Below are positions 33,813 through 43,844 of a stretch of 43,904 nucleotides of DNA, piece by piece (the stretch's first letter is position 1; every line of letters begins with the position of its first letter). The DNA comes from Oscillatoriales cyanobacterium M59_W2019_021. GTDB lineage: Bacteria; Cyanobacteriota; Cyanobacteriia; Cyanobacteriales; Geitlerinemataceae. The notes under the pieces are model-generated. The model searched no databases and was not told the origin of the DNA. It worked only from the letters and a program-made list of their open reading frames with translations. The stretch is from contig DVED01000206.1 in the NCBI GenBank assembly GCA_015295945.1, positions 1 through 43,904 on the forward strand, read 5' to 3'. The translations under genes were made by a program, and so were the position numbers.

Positions 33813-36581
33813 CTACCTTGAGTTTTGGACACGCCCAAATCGATAGCGAGTTTCTCCATTTTCGCTGTCTTCTTCAACAACCCGAACGATCGCCCCGATT
33901 CGATCTTCAAAACCTCTTAAATCGCGATCGCCGCTGGGGAAGAATTTAACGCTTTTTTCCCCAGCAACCCCATCAGCCGCAAAATCGGGAGCGTGCAATC
34001 TTTTCATCAGTTTCCTGCCACTGAGATCGCCTTCCAAATCGCGAATGCCTTGTGCTAGTGCCGATAGTGCGTCGTAGGCAGATTGATGGTGCCAGTTCCA
34101 ATCTTCGACATCGAAGAGTCGGGTGGCATTTTGCTCGAAGTCCGTGCGATCGTTGGGGTTGGTGCCCGGATGCCAGGAGACGTAGATTTGCAATCCCGTT
34201 TCTGCCGCTTTCTTGGCATATTCATCGGCATCGAGAATGGCTCGACCGTAAACGGAATCGCTCCCTAAAGGCGTAATTTCCGGATGGAGATGGGGAAGAA
34301 TGCTCAAAGCATCGTTTAACGTTTGGGTCGTTGTGGGGACGAGTAGCAAGAAATTGGCTTGGTTTTCTTGGGCGTTTTCCGCACATCCGGGTGCGTAAAA
34401 GTTATCGGCTAAGTCATCGCAGATATAGGTATAGTCTCGATCGGGAAGTTGTTCGGCAAAGGCAGCTTTAAACGATTCGGTATATTCGGAATTTCTCGAA
34501 TAGGCGATCGCCATTTTGGCTGAGTCCGAACCCACTTTTGCCCACAACCCTCGAGCGGCTTCGGCATCGTTGGGAATCGTTCGGAAAAAGTAATCGCTAA
34601 AACTCGATAATTTTGTTGAGGTACAGGTGGGGGAAACGATCGGAATTTGATGTTGTTCGTAAACCTGACTACTCTGAAGACAAGCATCGCTGGAAAAGTG
34701 ACCGACCACTCCAATCACCGGGATTTTCGAGAGTTCGCTGGCGACCTCTCGGGCAATATTTTCATCGGAGCGATCGTTGGCAATGGTGAGGTGAATGAAG
34801 TTTTTGCTATCTTCAGATTGGCAATTTAAAGGAATGTTTAAATTCTCGATCGCGGCGACGATCGCATTAACGCCACAGTTAAATTCAGCTTGTCGCAAAC
34901 CCGCACCTTGTAAGAAATCTTTTGAGAGCAATCGCTCGCCTTCCGTATCTTTAGCGGGAACGGAGATCGCTAAAGGGGCGAGTTGTCCGAAATTAAACTC
35001 GGCTTTTTGTTCGGCGATCGCATTGTTTAAGTATATCAAAGTTTCGGGATCGAGAGAGTCTCGATCGGGTAACGTTCTATTTTCTTCCAGTTCTCGATGC
35101 AGCGATTCTCGGAATGCGGCGATCGCCTCTTCCCAGTTGTTCGCTTCGTAGGCGGTAATTCCCCGTAATTTAGCCTCGTTACTTTCTGGGGACAGAATCA
35201 ATTTATCCCCGCGACTGATAACCGCAGATTCAGATTCCGTATCGGATAACAAAGGTGTTGAAGGGGTAGAACTTTCGCTATGTTTTAAGGCGATGATAAC
35301 CGTAACTAGCGATGTTAATGCGATCGCGATCGTGCCGAAATTCCCCAAAAACGGATGAGGGGGAGGGGGAACGGGTTCGCTGTCATCCTCTTCTTGTACC
35401 CAAATGAGTTCCGATTGGCTGGGATTTTGGCAAACCACGGGAAGCCAACTCGCACAGGGAAGAGGGTGGGGCGATCGCTTCTCTAAAAAACGCAGTTGAT
35501 TTCGCGCTTTTCGAGCCGATAGAAATAACGGAGTTCCACTGGAAAACTCTTGAAGAAAATACCTCAAAAACTCGCGAGCGACTTCGTCGGAAACGGGTTC
35601 TCGAAACACAACGACTGCTGGGATTTGAGTTTGAGTTAAAAGTTTATTCGCTAACCCTAAGCCATCGCAAGAGTTAAAAATTGCCAGTTTTAATCCATTT
35701 TGAACGGCAACTTGCAAACCGGGAAGCAATTCGTTGATCGAGATAAATGTTCCCAGTTTGAGAAGTAATTCTCCATCCTGTTGGTGGTCTTGCGTGTAAC
35801 TGTGTCCGGCAAAAAATAAAAGATCGTAAGGGTTTTGATCGAGCGCTGAATATAACTCATTCGGTTCGGGACGCGATAGATCGTAAATTTCCGCACCAAA
35901 TTGCTTTAATCGATCGACAAATTTTCGATCGGAGTCGAGATCGATTCCCCCTTCATCGCTGCCGAAAACTGCTAAGACTTTGATATTTCTCAAGTGGGAG
36001 GGGACGGGGTGTGCGTAAGAAATTCCTAGGGTAGCTTCGGCATGAGGTAACTCGCTAAATAAATCCCAACTCGACCACGGCAAACGACGCAACAGGACAT
36101 CTCGTTCGCGATCGCCCGTCTCGAATTCAAAGAAAATCGGTAAAGAGGTATTGGCGATCGCGGGCGATCGACCTTTAATCCATTCTTTCAACGTTTGGAA
36201 TTGCCAACTGTCGAACCATTCCTGGCGGAGATAGTCGCACAGTTGCCGTGCGGCATCGAGACAATCATCGAGGCTGGCATAATGAATGGATGCGGGAGGA
36301 ATTACAATTTCGCGAGTTTCTAATTTCGGCAAACTGTCCTCTTGAGAATACTGAGCGATCGTGCTTCCTTGTGCCAGATAGCATTTTTTCCAATTCGCAT
36401 AAAGTTGTGTCAGTTCGGGAACCGCCGAAACCTGTAACGGTTCTCTTTGTTCGACCGTCTTGCCATCTTTGAGAACTCGAGCCACCACAAAAAAACCGCT
36501 CTCGAACGTGCCGTACCGAAAGTTAACGACGATGGCTATATTTCGATCAAACTCGAGAGCGGAAGGGAAAGGAACGTTCAT
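33813..36581 (-). CDS. CHAT protease-transmembrane-substrate-binding protein fusion
   Basis: A 922-residue protein combining three parts. Residues of about 140-390 form a CHAT (caspase-like) domain with catalytic H260 in LLFFAGHS and C305 in AIFNSCDG, ending with the usual ASWLPVVCQNP. One membrane helix follows at about 415-432. After a TPR-like stretch (about 470-527, LRGITAYEANNWEEAIAAFRESL) comes a type I periplasmic-binding domain of the Leu/Ile/Val-binding (Peripla_BP_6) kind, about 535-900, with VVGHFSSDACLQSSQVYEQHQIPIVSPTCTS split over its strands. The layout implies a cytoplasmic protease and an outside ligand-sensing domain. Start is ATG 36579-36581, three codons after a TTG. It follows the DUF1822-like gene by 47 bases. 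Ligand and protease target are unknown. Confidence 0.88.
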   Translation of the reverse strand: MNVPFPSALEFDRNIAIVVNFRYGTFESGFFVVARVLKDGKTVEQREPLQVSAVPELTQLYANWKKCYLAQGSTIAQYSQEDSLPKLETREIVIPPASIHYASLDDCLDAARQLCDYLRQEWFDSWQFQTLKEWIKGRSPAIANTSLPIFFEFETGDRERDVLLRRLPWSSWDLFSELPHAEATLGISYAHPVPSHLRNIKVLAVFGSDEGGIDLDSDRKFVDRLKQFGAEIYDLSRPEPNELYSALDQNPYDLLFFAGHSYTQDHQQDGELLLKLGTFISINELLPGLQVAVQNGLKLAIFNSCDGLGLANKLLTQTQIPAVVVFREPVSDEVAREFLRYFLQEFSSGTPLFLSARKARNQLRFLEKRSPHPLPCASWLPVVCQNPSQSELIWVQEEDDSEPVPPPPHPFLGNFGTIAIALTSLVTVIIALKHSESSTPSTPLLSDTESESAVISRGDKLILSPESNEAKLRGITAYEANNWEEAIAAFRESLHRELEENRTLPDRDSLDPETLIYLNNAIAEQKAEFNFGQLAPLAISVPAKDTEGERLLSKDFLQGAGLRQAEFNCGVNAIVAAIENLNIPLNCQSEDSKNFIHLTIANDRSDENIAREVASELSKIPVIGVVGHFSSDACLQSSQVYEQHQIPIVSPTCTSTKLSSFSDYFFRTIPNDAEAARGLWAKVGSDSAKMAIAYSRNSEYTESFKAAFAEQLPDRDYTYICDDLADNFYAPGCAENAQENQANFLLLVPTTTQTLNDALSILPHLHPEITPLGSDSVYGRAILDADEYAKKAAETGLQIYVSWHPGTNPNDRTDFEQNATRLFDVEDWNWHHQSAYDALSALAQGIRDLEGDLSGRKLMKRLHAPDFAADGVAGEKSVKFFPSGDRDLRGFEDRIGAIVRVVEEDSENGETRYRFGRVQNSR

Positions 36582-36628
36582 AATAGACAAGAGAATTCAC
36601 AAGTATACGCTGAGTCCAAGAAATTTCG

Positions 36629-37330
36629 TTAGATAACAAAAGTTTCGGTAACGCTCGACTCATTGGGGGCGATTCTAATCCCGAATCGATCGCCCACCTC
36701 TACAATTAAAGGACGATCCATCCAATCGTCGCGATCGCGAGCCGTATGTGCCGCCAGTTCGTTTCCAGTTTCGTCGAGAACGATTAGCTGCAACCCCGCT
36801 GGCAGAAACCGCCAATCTCTCGTAGGATAAACTCGCAACAGAACAGAATATCGTTCGTCCCACCGAGGAATAACCATCACCCGCAAAGCGATCGCTTCTC
36901 CATCAAAGTCCAAACTCAGATCCCGTTCCCGCGTCGCCCCGAACAGCAGATGTCTGGGTTCTATTTGCTGCAACAGATCCACCGCTTGCCGCCGAATTCC
37001 CTCATCGTCAGTCGATCAAATCAGATGCGCCAAAGCGTCGCCGTCGCTGAGATTGGGCGGTACGACCCGTTCGGATGCCAATTTTCCGGGTTGGCTGGCA
37101 TACAACTGGGCGATATCTTGACGGATATGTTCTAGGGTATCGGCAAAACCCGCCCGTCCGCAAAACTGAAGTCTCGCCGACGGGGGAAAGGTTCCCAGCA
37201 AATGCCACGAATCGTCCAGAATTCCCTCGATCCATTGCCGGAGTCGGTTCGGTTGGGGTTTGGGAGTCCTTTCAGGATCGCGCAACAGCATCGCCGCCTC
37301 TTCCCAGGACAGAATTTGCCACGGTTCCAA
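36629..37330 (-). pseudogene. DUF1822-like gene interrupted by in-frame TGA
   Basis: Two frames, 37330-37016 (TTG start, 104 residues, RLRQWIEGILDDSWHLLG ... LSDGDALAHLI) and 36982-36629 (GTG start, 117 residues, VLLRVYPTRDWRFLPAGLQLIVLDETG ... SVTETFVI), are in the same reading frame, separated by one TGA at 37016-37018 and ten codons (STDDEGIRRQA). Across the stop the text reads as continuous DUF1822-type sequence, where homologues have LIQTTDDEIRWQA-like residues. It is therefore one gene with a nonsense codon, a read-through gene, or two coupled pieces. A further in-frame TAG lies at 37364-37366. DUF1822 genes are recalled as frequent neighbours of CHAT genes in cyanobacteria; function is unknown. 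Confidence 0.65.
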
Positions 37331-37671
37331 AGAAAGAAATTGTCCTAATTTAAGTGCGTAGGGCTATAAAATCGTTTGGCAACTGGTACATCGGTACATT
37401 TACCTTTCGCTAGATAAAGAATAGTTTAAGAAAAATTTATATTCAATTTATATCCATTTGCACCTCTAAAAACGATTCGATCGCCTTGCCGATTTACCAA
37501 ATTCCCGATCGAAACTATTCCGAATTTCAGCCATTTTGCGGATGAAAAAGGGAAGCGCACCCGTAAAAATAGAACCCATCGCCACATTCGATTTTCCCCC
37601 AACTCCAAATCGTCCGGATGCGGTCTTCTCGGGGGAGAAAGGAACTAAATCCCGTTTAGGAGGACGGATAC

Positions 37672-37860
37672 ATGAAAACTAAAACTCGCTGCCAGCAAGA
37701 ACTCGGCTATCTGCGCGGAAAGGTCGAAAGCCTCTCCCAACAAGTTTCCGACTTGAACCAAACCGTACGCGAACTCAAGCAACTGGTCGCCTACTTATCC
37801 CAAAATTCTACGGATTCGGCGATCGAACTCAACCTTCCCGAACCGATCGATGTTGGTTAG
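37672..37860 (+). CDS. Small coiled-coil protein
   Basis: A 62-residue soluble protein. ATG 37672 has a strong ribosome site (AGGAGGA at 37658-37664). Residues of about 12-45 show heptad hydrophobic spacing (LGYLRGKVESLSQQVSDL then NQTVRELKQLVAYLS), predicting a parallel coiled coil, followed by a short acidic tail (ELNLPEPIDVG). I do not recognise a family. It is alone, divergent from the DUF1822-like gene and convergent with fcl. Confidence 0.7.
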   Translation: MKTKTRCQQELGYLRGKVESLSQQVSDLNQTVRELKQLVAYLSQNSTDSAIELNLPEPIDVG

Positions 37861-37888
37861 GGGTAATAGGTAATGGGGTTTTAAGCCA

Positions 37889-38836
37889 CTAGCGACTCGC
37901 AAATGTCCGATACCAGTCGATCGTATTTTTCAACCCCTGTTTCAACTCCATCTCTGCCACAAATCCAAAAGCTTCCTTCGCGCGTTCCGTATCCAAACAA
38001 CGGCGCGGTTGACCGTTGGGTTTGTCGGTTTCCCAAACGATTTTGCCTTCAAATTCCATCAATTCGCAAATCAGTTCCACCAAATCGCGAATCGAAATTT
38101 CAAAATTCGTCCCTAAATTCACGGGTTCCGCATCGTCGTACAATTGTGTTGCCATGACAATTCCTCGCGCCGCATCGGTGGAGTATAAAAACTCCCGCGT
38201 CGGCGAACCATCTCCCCAAACCGGAAGTGTTTCGTCTCCCCGTTGTTGCGCTTCGTAAACCTTGCGAATCAGCGCTGGAATCACGTGAGAACTGTTGGGA
38301 TTAAAATTATCTTCCGGACCGTACAAATTGACGGGAAGCAGGTAAATTCCGTTAAATCCGTACTGCTGTCGGTAGGATTGAAGCTGCACTAATAACGCCT
38401 TTTTGGCGATGCCGTAAGGTGCGTTCGTTTCTTCCGGATACCCATTCCACAAGTCATCTTCTTTAAACGGAACGGGGGTAAATTTCGGGTAAGCGCAAAT
38501 CGTCCCCACGCAAACGAATTTTTCTGCCCCCGCTTCATAGGCAGCATGGATGAGTTGAGCGCCCATCATCAAATTATCGTAGAACAATTCGGCGGGTTTT
38601 TCTCGATTCAAACCGATACCGCCAACGTGCGCCGCGAGATGAATGATAATGTTTTGTCCGGAAACGGCTTTTTGGCAATTTTCCATCGATCGCAGATCGC
38701 AATCGCGCGATCGCACTATGGTAATGCGATCGAGATTTGCCCCCGCCTTTTCCAACTGCGCCACCACCTGACGACCGAGAAACCCCGCGCCGCCCGTCAC
38801 TAAAATTGTTTTATCTTTGAGATCCAAACGGGTCAC
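37889..38836 (-). CDS. fcl: GDP-L-fucose synthase
   Basis: The 315-residue SDR enzyme epimerises and reduces GDP-4-keto-6-deoxymannose to GDP-L-fucose. NADP-binding motif [21 protein letters not shown], the catalytic YGIAKK (Y-x3-K), and [25 protein letters not shown] are characteristic. It starts with GTG at 38834-38836, supported by AGGAG eight bases upstream; no ATG lies near. It follows gmd, its pathway partner, by 126 bases. Confidence 0.95.
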   Translation of the reverse strand: MTRLDLKDKTILVTGGAGFLGRQVVAQLEKAGANLDRITIVRSRDCDLRSMENCQKAVSGQNIIIHLAAHVGGIGLNREKPAELFYDNLMMGAQLIHAAYEAGAEKFVCVGTICAYPKFTPVPFKEDDLWNGYPEETNAPYGIAKKALLVQLQSYRQQYGFNGIYLLPVNLYGPEDNFNPNSSHVIPALIRKVYEAQQRGDETLPVWGDGSPTREFLYSTDAARGIVMATQLYDDAEPVNLGTNFEISIRDLVELICELMEFEGKIVWETDKPNGQPRRCLDTERAKEAFGFVAEMELKQGLKNTIDWYRTFASR

Positions 38837-38962
38837 GATTGCTACTCCTATTTTAGGCGATCGATCGTTTTTTTTGAAGAATCAATAGTGCATTTCTACA
38901 GATGAAGATTTCCCCAAAGTCCTCTTATTAAGGGAGACTTTCGTAACATCTAAATTCCGATG

Positions 38963-40030
38963 CTAATCGAAGGTTTGACCGCCATCTTGACGGATAAATG
39001 CGCGATCGCTCACGCCATTTTCCGACAGAGAAATTCCCAACGCTTCTAAATCCGCTTCCACCATCAATGTTACCAATTCCTCAAATGTCACCGACGGTTT
39101 CCACCCCAATTTTTGCATCGCTTTGCTGGGATCGCCGATCAACAACTCCACTTCCGCCGGACGCAAATAGCGATCGTCAAATTCCACGTAATCATGCCAA
39201 TCCAAATTGACGCGACCGAATGCCAAATCGAGAAATTCTCGAATCGAATGAGTTTCGTTAGTAGCAACCACATAATCGTCCGGTTCGTCTTGCTGTAACA
39301 TCAGCCACATCGCCCGCACGTAATCTTTCGCGTAGCCCCAATCTCGCTTAGAATCGAGATTGCCGAGATAAAGTGTTTTCTGCTGTCCGGCAACGATTCG
39401 AGCGATCGCGCGAGTAATTTTCCGAGTAACAAAAGTCTCTCCGCGACGGGGAGATTCGTGATTGAACAGGATGCCGTTACAGGCAAAGAGATTGTAAGAT
39501 TCCCGATAGTTAATGGTTTGCCAGTGGGCGTAAACCTTCGCACAAGCGTAAGGACTGCGAGGGTAAAACGGCGTGGTTTCCGTCTGGGGAATTTCCTGAA
39601 CTTTGCCGAACATTTCCGAGGAACCCGCCTGGTAAAACCGGACTTCGATCCCCGTCCGCTGTTGGTAGTCGCGGATGGCTTCCAGGAGTCGCAGGGTTCC
39701 CATCCCCACCGTATCCACCGTATATTCGGGAGAGTCGAAACTCACTCGAACGTGAGATTGGGCACCGAGGTTGTAAATTTCGATCGGCTGAATTTTTTCC
39801 AAGAGGCGACGCAGGGTCGTCCCGTCGGTTAAGTCTCCGTAGTGCAGGAACAACCGCGCGTCCTCATGGTGGGGATCGATGTAAATGCGATCGATGCGAT
39901 CGGTATTAAACGTCGAAGTGCGCCGGATAATACCGTGAACTTCGTAGCCTTGTTCGAGTAAAAACTCGCTGAGATAAGAGCCATCTTGACCGGTAATCCC
40001 TGTAATTAAGGCTCGCTTCGGTTGCGTCAT
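38963..40030 (-). CDS. gmd: GDP-mannose 4,6-dehydratase
   Basis: The 355-residue enzyme makes GDP-4-keto-6-deoxy-D-mannose, the precursor used by Fcl. It has [29 protein letters not shown] (NADP phosphate site), the catalytic GSSEMFG and YACAKVYAH, and [16 protein letters not shown], all strongly conserved in GMD. ATG 40028-40030 is chosen over a TTG four codons upstream. An intrinsic terminator lies just before it, so it likely has its own promoter or depends on read-through. Confidence 0.97.
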   Translation of the reverse strand: MTQPKRALITGITGQDGSYLSEFLLEQGYEVHGIIRRTSTFNTDRIDRIYIDPHHEDARLFLHYGDLTDGTTLRRLLEKIQPIEIYNLGAQSHVRVSFDSPEYTVDTVGMGTLRLLEAIRDYQQRTGIEVRFYQAGSSEMFGKVQEIPQTETTPFYPRSPYACAKVYAHWQTINYRESYNLFACNGILFNHESPRRGETFVTRKITRAIARIVAGQQKTLYLGNLDSKRDWGYAKDYVRAMWLMLQQDEPDDYVVATNETHSIREFLDLAFGRVNLDWHDYVEFDDRYLRPAEVELLIGDPSKAMQKLGWKPSVTFEELVTLMVEADLEALGISLSENGVSDRAFIRQDGGQTFD

Positions 40031-40060
40031 GTTCGATTTCAAAGTAAGAAACTAAAACGG

Positions 40061-40089
40061 GAAAGACAATCTCGATCGGATTGTCTTTC
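40061..40089 (-). terminator. Intrinsic terminator between sugar transferase and gmd
   Basis: GAAAGACAATC (40061-40071) pairs with GATTGTCTTTC (40079-40089), seven-base loop; on the minus strand CCGTTTTAGTTTC follows. Confidence 0.7.
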
Positions 40090-40201
40090 TCTAGCTTGGC
40101 ATAGGGGATTTGGATCTGGGCGAAGACCGATGGGAAGACCCGTTCGGTTGCGCGATCGCGGTGCTTGGCAAGAACGTCGGAGATTGCAAGCAGAAGTCGG
40201 A

Positions 40202-40933
40202 CTAATAAGCGCCGTTATTTTTGGGAAATAACACCACTCCGATCGTCTTGACGATAATCCAAAAATCCATCCACAGGTTGCGAGAATTGACATAATAAAC
40301 GTCGATTTTAACGCGCTGGGGATAGGGAATATCATTGCGTCCGGAAACCTGCCACAGCCCCGTAATTCCGGGTTTGATGGTCAGCACTTTATCGATCGAT
40401 CGACCGTACTTATGCAATTCTTCCTCAACCAAAGGGCGAGGACCGACCACGCTCATATCTCCTTTTAAAACGTTCCAGAACTGAGGAAACTCATCTAAGC
40501 TCGTAATCCTTAAAAAATGACCGATCCAGGTAATTCTGGGGTCTTGTTTGAGCTTGAAGTTCGTCTCGAATTCCGCACGAATTTGGGGCGAAGTTGCCAG
40601 CATTTCGCCCAGAACGGCATCGGCATCGCTCACCATCGTTCTGAATTTAATACAGTCGAAGGTTTGGAAGTTTTTCCCCACTCGTTCTTGAACGTAAAAA
40701 ACCGGTCCTGGAGAACTCAAAAAAATCAGCAAAGTCAAACCCAAATAAACCGGAGAAAAAAAGATTAAAACGAATGATGAAAAAACAATATCAAAAATTC
40801 GTTTGATAACCCTTCCGTCCGTTCTGGCGACAGTCAGGCTCCAGCGTCTGACCCTCAGTTTTAGCAACTCAAGACAGCGCTTGAAAAATGCCCAAATTCC
40901 CTTGCCGGAGATCAATTGGCTATTGGCAGTCAT
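40202..40933 (-). CDS. Undecaprenyl-phosphate sugar-1-phosphate transferase
   Basis: A 243-residue bacterial sugar transferase (WbaP/WcaJ C-terminal type). One membrane helix (about 50-74, IFDIVFSSFVLIFFSPVYLG) precedes the catalytic domain: FYVQERVGKNFQTFDCIKFRTM, the catalytic region SLDEFPQFWNVLKGDMSVVGPRPL, and PGITGLWQVSGR. It adds the first sugar to the lipid carrier for exopolysaccharide repeat units. ATG 40931-40933 has a perfect AAGGAG site. The polytopic N-terminal half found in WcaJ is absent. Confidence 0.93.
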   Translation of the reverse strand: MTANSQLISGKGIWAFFKRCLELLKLRVRRWSLTVARTDGRVIKRIFDIVFSSFVLIFFSPVYLGLTLLIFLSSPGPVFYVQERVGKNFQTFDCIKFRTMVSDADAVLGEMLATSPQIRAEFETNFKLKQDPRITWIGHFLRITSLDEFPQFWNVLKGDMSVVGPRPLVEEELHKYGRSIDKVLTIKPGITGLWQVSGRNDIPYPQRVKIDVYYVNSRNLWMDFWIIVKTIGVVLFPKNNGAY

Positions 40934-41038
40934 CTTACTCCTTCCGTTCACACCACACGCAGTCCTAATGGGTCGAGCCTCGGTCGCCCGCTTACAAAAA
41001 TTGGGAGATCGAGGCGCGATCGCTCAGGATGCACAATT

Positions 41039-42247
41039 CTAGTCTAGAGTCCCAGACCAAAATTCTCGAGTACAGCGCTCCAAAAAACTGAGGTAACGCT
41101 TTTCAAAGATTGTAGGGGCAAATCGAGCAGCTTGCGATCGAATTCTTTCGGGATCGAACCGATGCCGATACTCCTCAAAGCTTTTCACCGCCTCGATTAT
41201 CGCCGCTTCGGTTTGAGCGAAAAAAAACAATCCCGTCCCGGTTTCCGGACAGTCTCGCACGTCTCGCACCGTTTCGGTCGCCCCGCCCATCCCGTAGGCA
41301 ATGACGGGGGTTCCGCACGCTTGCGCCTCCACCACTGCAATCCCAAAATCCTCGCACGCCGCATACACGAAGGCTTTCGCTTGGGACATATACCGCTCGA
41401 CCGCCGCATTGGGTTGCGCCCCCAGCACCTGGATATTGGGTCGAGCTAACGCCCGCATTTGTTCCAGTTCCGGTCCGGTACCGATAACGACTAAGGGATA
41501 GCCCAGGTGGTTAAACGCCTTGATAATTAACGATACTTGCTTGTAACTCACCAGTCGGGATACGACCAGATAAAAATCCTCCTTTTGGGGTTGGAAGGGA
41601 AATTGATCGATCTCCACGGGGGGATAAATCACCTCCGCCTTCCGCCGCCAGCAGCGCCAAATCCGCCGCGCTGTATGTTGGGAGTTGGCGATGAAATAAT
41701 CCACCCGGTTGGCGCTGAGAACGTCCCACATCCGCAGGCGGTGGAGGATGTAGCGGGTTACCCAACCGGGGATGCCGCGTCCCAGACGAGAGTGTTGGAG
41801 ATAGTCGAAGGTTAAATCCCAGGCGTAGCGCATGGGGGTGTGGCAGTAGCAAATGTGAAGCTGTCCCGGACGGGTCAGAACGCCTTTGGCGACGGCGTGG
41901 GAGGAGGAGAGGACGATATCGTAAGTGCGGAGGTCGAGTTGTTCGATGGCAAGTGGTAGCAAAGGGAGGTATTTCTGCACTCCCTGACGCGCTTTGGGGA
42001 AGTTTTGTAGAAAAGTCGTACCGATCGATCGTCCGTAGAGATAGCTGTCGGGATTGACCGATTCAAAGTCGATCAGCGCGTACACGTCGGCATCGACGTG
42101 CTTGAGGATCTCCGCCACCACCAACTCGGAACCGCCAGTCGCTTCTGGGGTCAGCCATTCGTGAACCAGGGCGATCGATTTTTCCCGCCAATCGAAAGGC
42201 ATTTTGGTTCGTGCCGAACGGCTATTTTCGGGAGTTGAGTCTATCAT
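41039..42247 (-). CDS. Glycosyltransferase family 4
   Basis: The 402-residue GT-B enzyme has the N-terminal acceptor domain (SIALVHEWLTPEATGGSELVV, GG turn), YCHTPMRYAWD, and the donor domain with YLVVSRLVSYKQ and the E-x7-E motif ACEDFGIAVVEAQACGTPVIAYGMGGATETV split over strand and helix. The opening resembles mannosyltransferases of exopolysaccharide clusters; with gmd and fcl downstream it may add mannose or fucose, which is inference. The neighbouring sugar transferase starts 105 bases downstream on the same strand. Confidence 0.92.
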   Translation of the reverse strand: MIDSTPENSRSARTKMPFDWREKSIALVHEWLTPEATGGSELVVAEILKHVDADVYALIDFESVNPDSYLYGRSIGTTFLQNFPKARQGVQKYLPLLPLAIEQLDLRTYDIVLSSSHAVAKGVLTRPGQLHICYCHTPMRYAWDLTFDYLQHSRLGRGIPGWVTRYILHRLRMWDVLSANRVDYFIANSQHTARRIWRCWRRKAEVIYPPVEIDQFPFQPQKEDFYLVVSRLVSYKQVSLIIKAFNHLGYPLVVIGTGPELEQMRALARPNIQVLGAQPNAAVERYMSQAKAFVYAACEDFGIAVVEAQACGTPVIAYGMGGATETVRDVRDCPETGTGLFFFAQTEAAIIEAVKSFEEYRHRFDPERIRSQAARFAPTIFEKRYLSFLERCTREFWSGTLD

Positions 42248-42541
42248 CGCTATAGCTGTAGCTAGGAGTTTGAGGGCGAAAGCAAAACTGGAAACTCAAA
42301 CGGGTCAACCTTTTTCCCTTCGGGTGCGGCAGTTGCTCCACTTATCTTGAAAAAATGCTTCTTCGCAGGCAAACCTCTTCTCCCCCTGCCCTCTATTGAC
42401 TGGGGTGTTAGGATAAAAAACAAACTGGGATCGTTCGGGATCGTTTCACGATCGAGCGTGACGTTCGCCATCGAGTTGCACCGTCAACTGCATCATAAAT
42501 TCATTTAAATCCATCTCACTCGAAGCCACACTTTAACATAG

Positions 42542-43624
42542 ATGTTAGGACAGGTTGAGTTAACCGCTCGACAACAACATATTCTCAAAGCAACCGTACG
42601 ACACTATATCGCCACTGCCGAACCCGTAGGTTCCAAAGCCTTGGTAGACGATCTTAGCGTTAGTTCGGCAACCATTCGATCGGTCATGGGAGCGTTAGAA
42701 AAGGCGGGGTTGCTCTATCAACCGCACACCTCTGCCGGACGCATTCCTTCGGACTTCGGCTATCGCATTTACGTGGACGAATTGATCCAACCGTGCGATT
42801 TATTTGCCCGACACTCGATGCAGTTGCTCGGTCGGCGGCTGAATTGGGCGAGCGGAACTTTAGAGGCCATCTTGAGAGAAGCCGCACAAACTCTATCCGC
42901 CCTCAGCGGTTATATCGCCCTGGTAACTTTACCGCAAACGAGTACCTCGCGTTTGTGCCATTTGCAATTGGTACAGGTCGAAGTCCGACGGGTGATGTTG
43001 GTGTTGGTGACCGATACCTACGAAACCCGATCGACTGTGATGGATCTCGCTTTGGGAACCGACGAGAATGCCGATGTCGGTCTCGATGTCGATAGCATCG
43101 ATCGCCAATTGCAAATTCTCTCCAATTTTTTAAACGCGCAATTGCGGGGAAAATTACTCACGGAATTATCGAATTTAGATTGGAGCGAGATCGATCGCGA
43201 ATTTCAGCGTTACGCCGACTCCGTGACTCACCGCCTCGCCGAGTTGACCCGCCAGTTCCAACAACCGACTTCCACGCGGATGATGATTAGCGGAATTGCT
43301 GAAGTCCTACGACAGCCGGAGTTTTCCGAGTCCGATCGCGTTCAGCCTTTACTGTATTTATTAGAAGAAGAACAGGAACAGCTTTTTCCTCTGATTTTCG
43401 TCCCCTCCGACCCCAGTTCCTCCGGAAAGCGGGTTAGCGTCCGGATCGGGGCAGAAAACCCCCTAGAACCCATGAGATCGTGTGCGTTGGTTTCGGCAAC
43501 CTACCAGCGGGATTCGGTGTCCGTCGGTAGCGTTGGCATCCTCGGTCCGACGCGCATGGCATACGAAAATGCGATCGCTATGGTCTCGGCAACCGCAGAT
43601 TATTTGTCGGAAGCCCTCAGTTAA
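42542..43624 (+). CDS. hrcA: Heat-inducible transcription repressor HrcA
   Basis: The 360-residue repressor has an N-terminal winged helix ([64 protein letters not shown]) and the C-terminal GAF-like dimerisation domain. HrcA binds CIRCE operators to hold groESL and related genes off. No CIRCE sequence (TTAGCACTC-N9-GAGTGCTAA) is in the window, and no chaperone gene is near, so it acts in trans. Start ATG 42542; no ribosome site is clear. Confidence 0.95.
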   Translation: MLGQVELTARQQHILKATVRHYIATAEPVGSKALVDDLSVSSATIRSVMGALEKAGLLYQPHTSAGRIPSDFGYRIYVDELIQPCDLFARHSMQLLGRRLNWASGTLEAILREAAQTLSALSGYIALVTLPQTSTSRLCHLQLVQVEVRRVMLVLVTDTYETRSTVMDLALGTDENADVGLDVDSIDRQLQILSNFLNAQLRGKLLTELSNLDWSEIDREFQRYADSVTHRLAELTRQFQQPTSTRMMISGIAEVLRQPEFSESDRVQPLLYLLEEEQEQLFPLIFVPSDPSSSGKRVSVRIGAENPLEPMRSCALVSATYQRDSVSVGSVGILGPTRMAYENAIAMVSATADYLSEALS

Positions 43625-43636
43625 ACTTTGTGAGTC

Positions 43637-43694
43637 GTCATTGGTCATTGGTCATTGGTCATTTGGGGTTTGGAGTTTGTGAGTGGTTAGTGGG
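43637..43694. repeat. GGTCATT/GGGGTTT heptamer tract after hrcA
   Basis: Three GTCATTG units then GGGGTTT and GGTTAGT units directly after the hrcA stop. The rest of the 280-base 3' end has CT-rich dispersed repeat (43770-43812). Confidence 0.85.
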
Positions 43695-43844
43695 TAGGAT
43701 GCGTTTCGCGTTCGCGACATGAAAAGCGCAGCAACGCATCATTAGAGTTGTTTCTCTTCCCCGGCTCAAAAAAGCTCCCCCTGCTTCCCCTGCCCCCCCT
43801 GCTTCCCCCAGGGCTGTTTCATTTTCAAGGTCAATTGCCCAAAG

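Noticed and set aside
42262-42471. 69-codon frame between the GT4 gene and hrcA
   Set aside because: Crosses low-complexity CT-rich sequence; no ribosome site or family match.
42248-42541. CIRCE operator upstream of hrcA
   Set aside because: No TTAGCACTC/GAGTGCTAA pair found here or elsewhere in the window.
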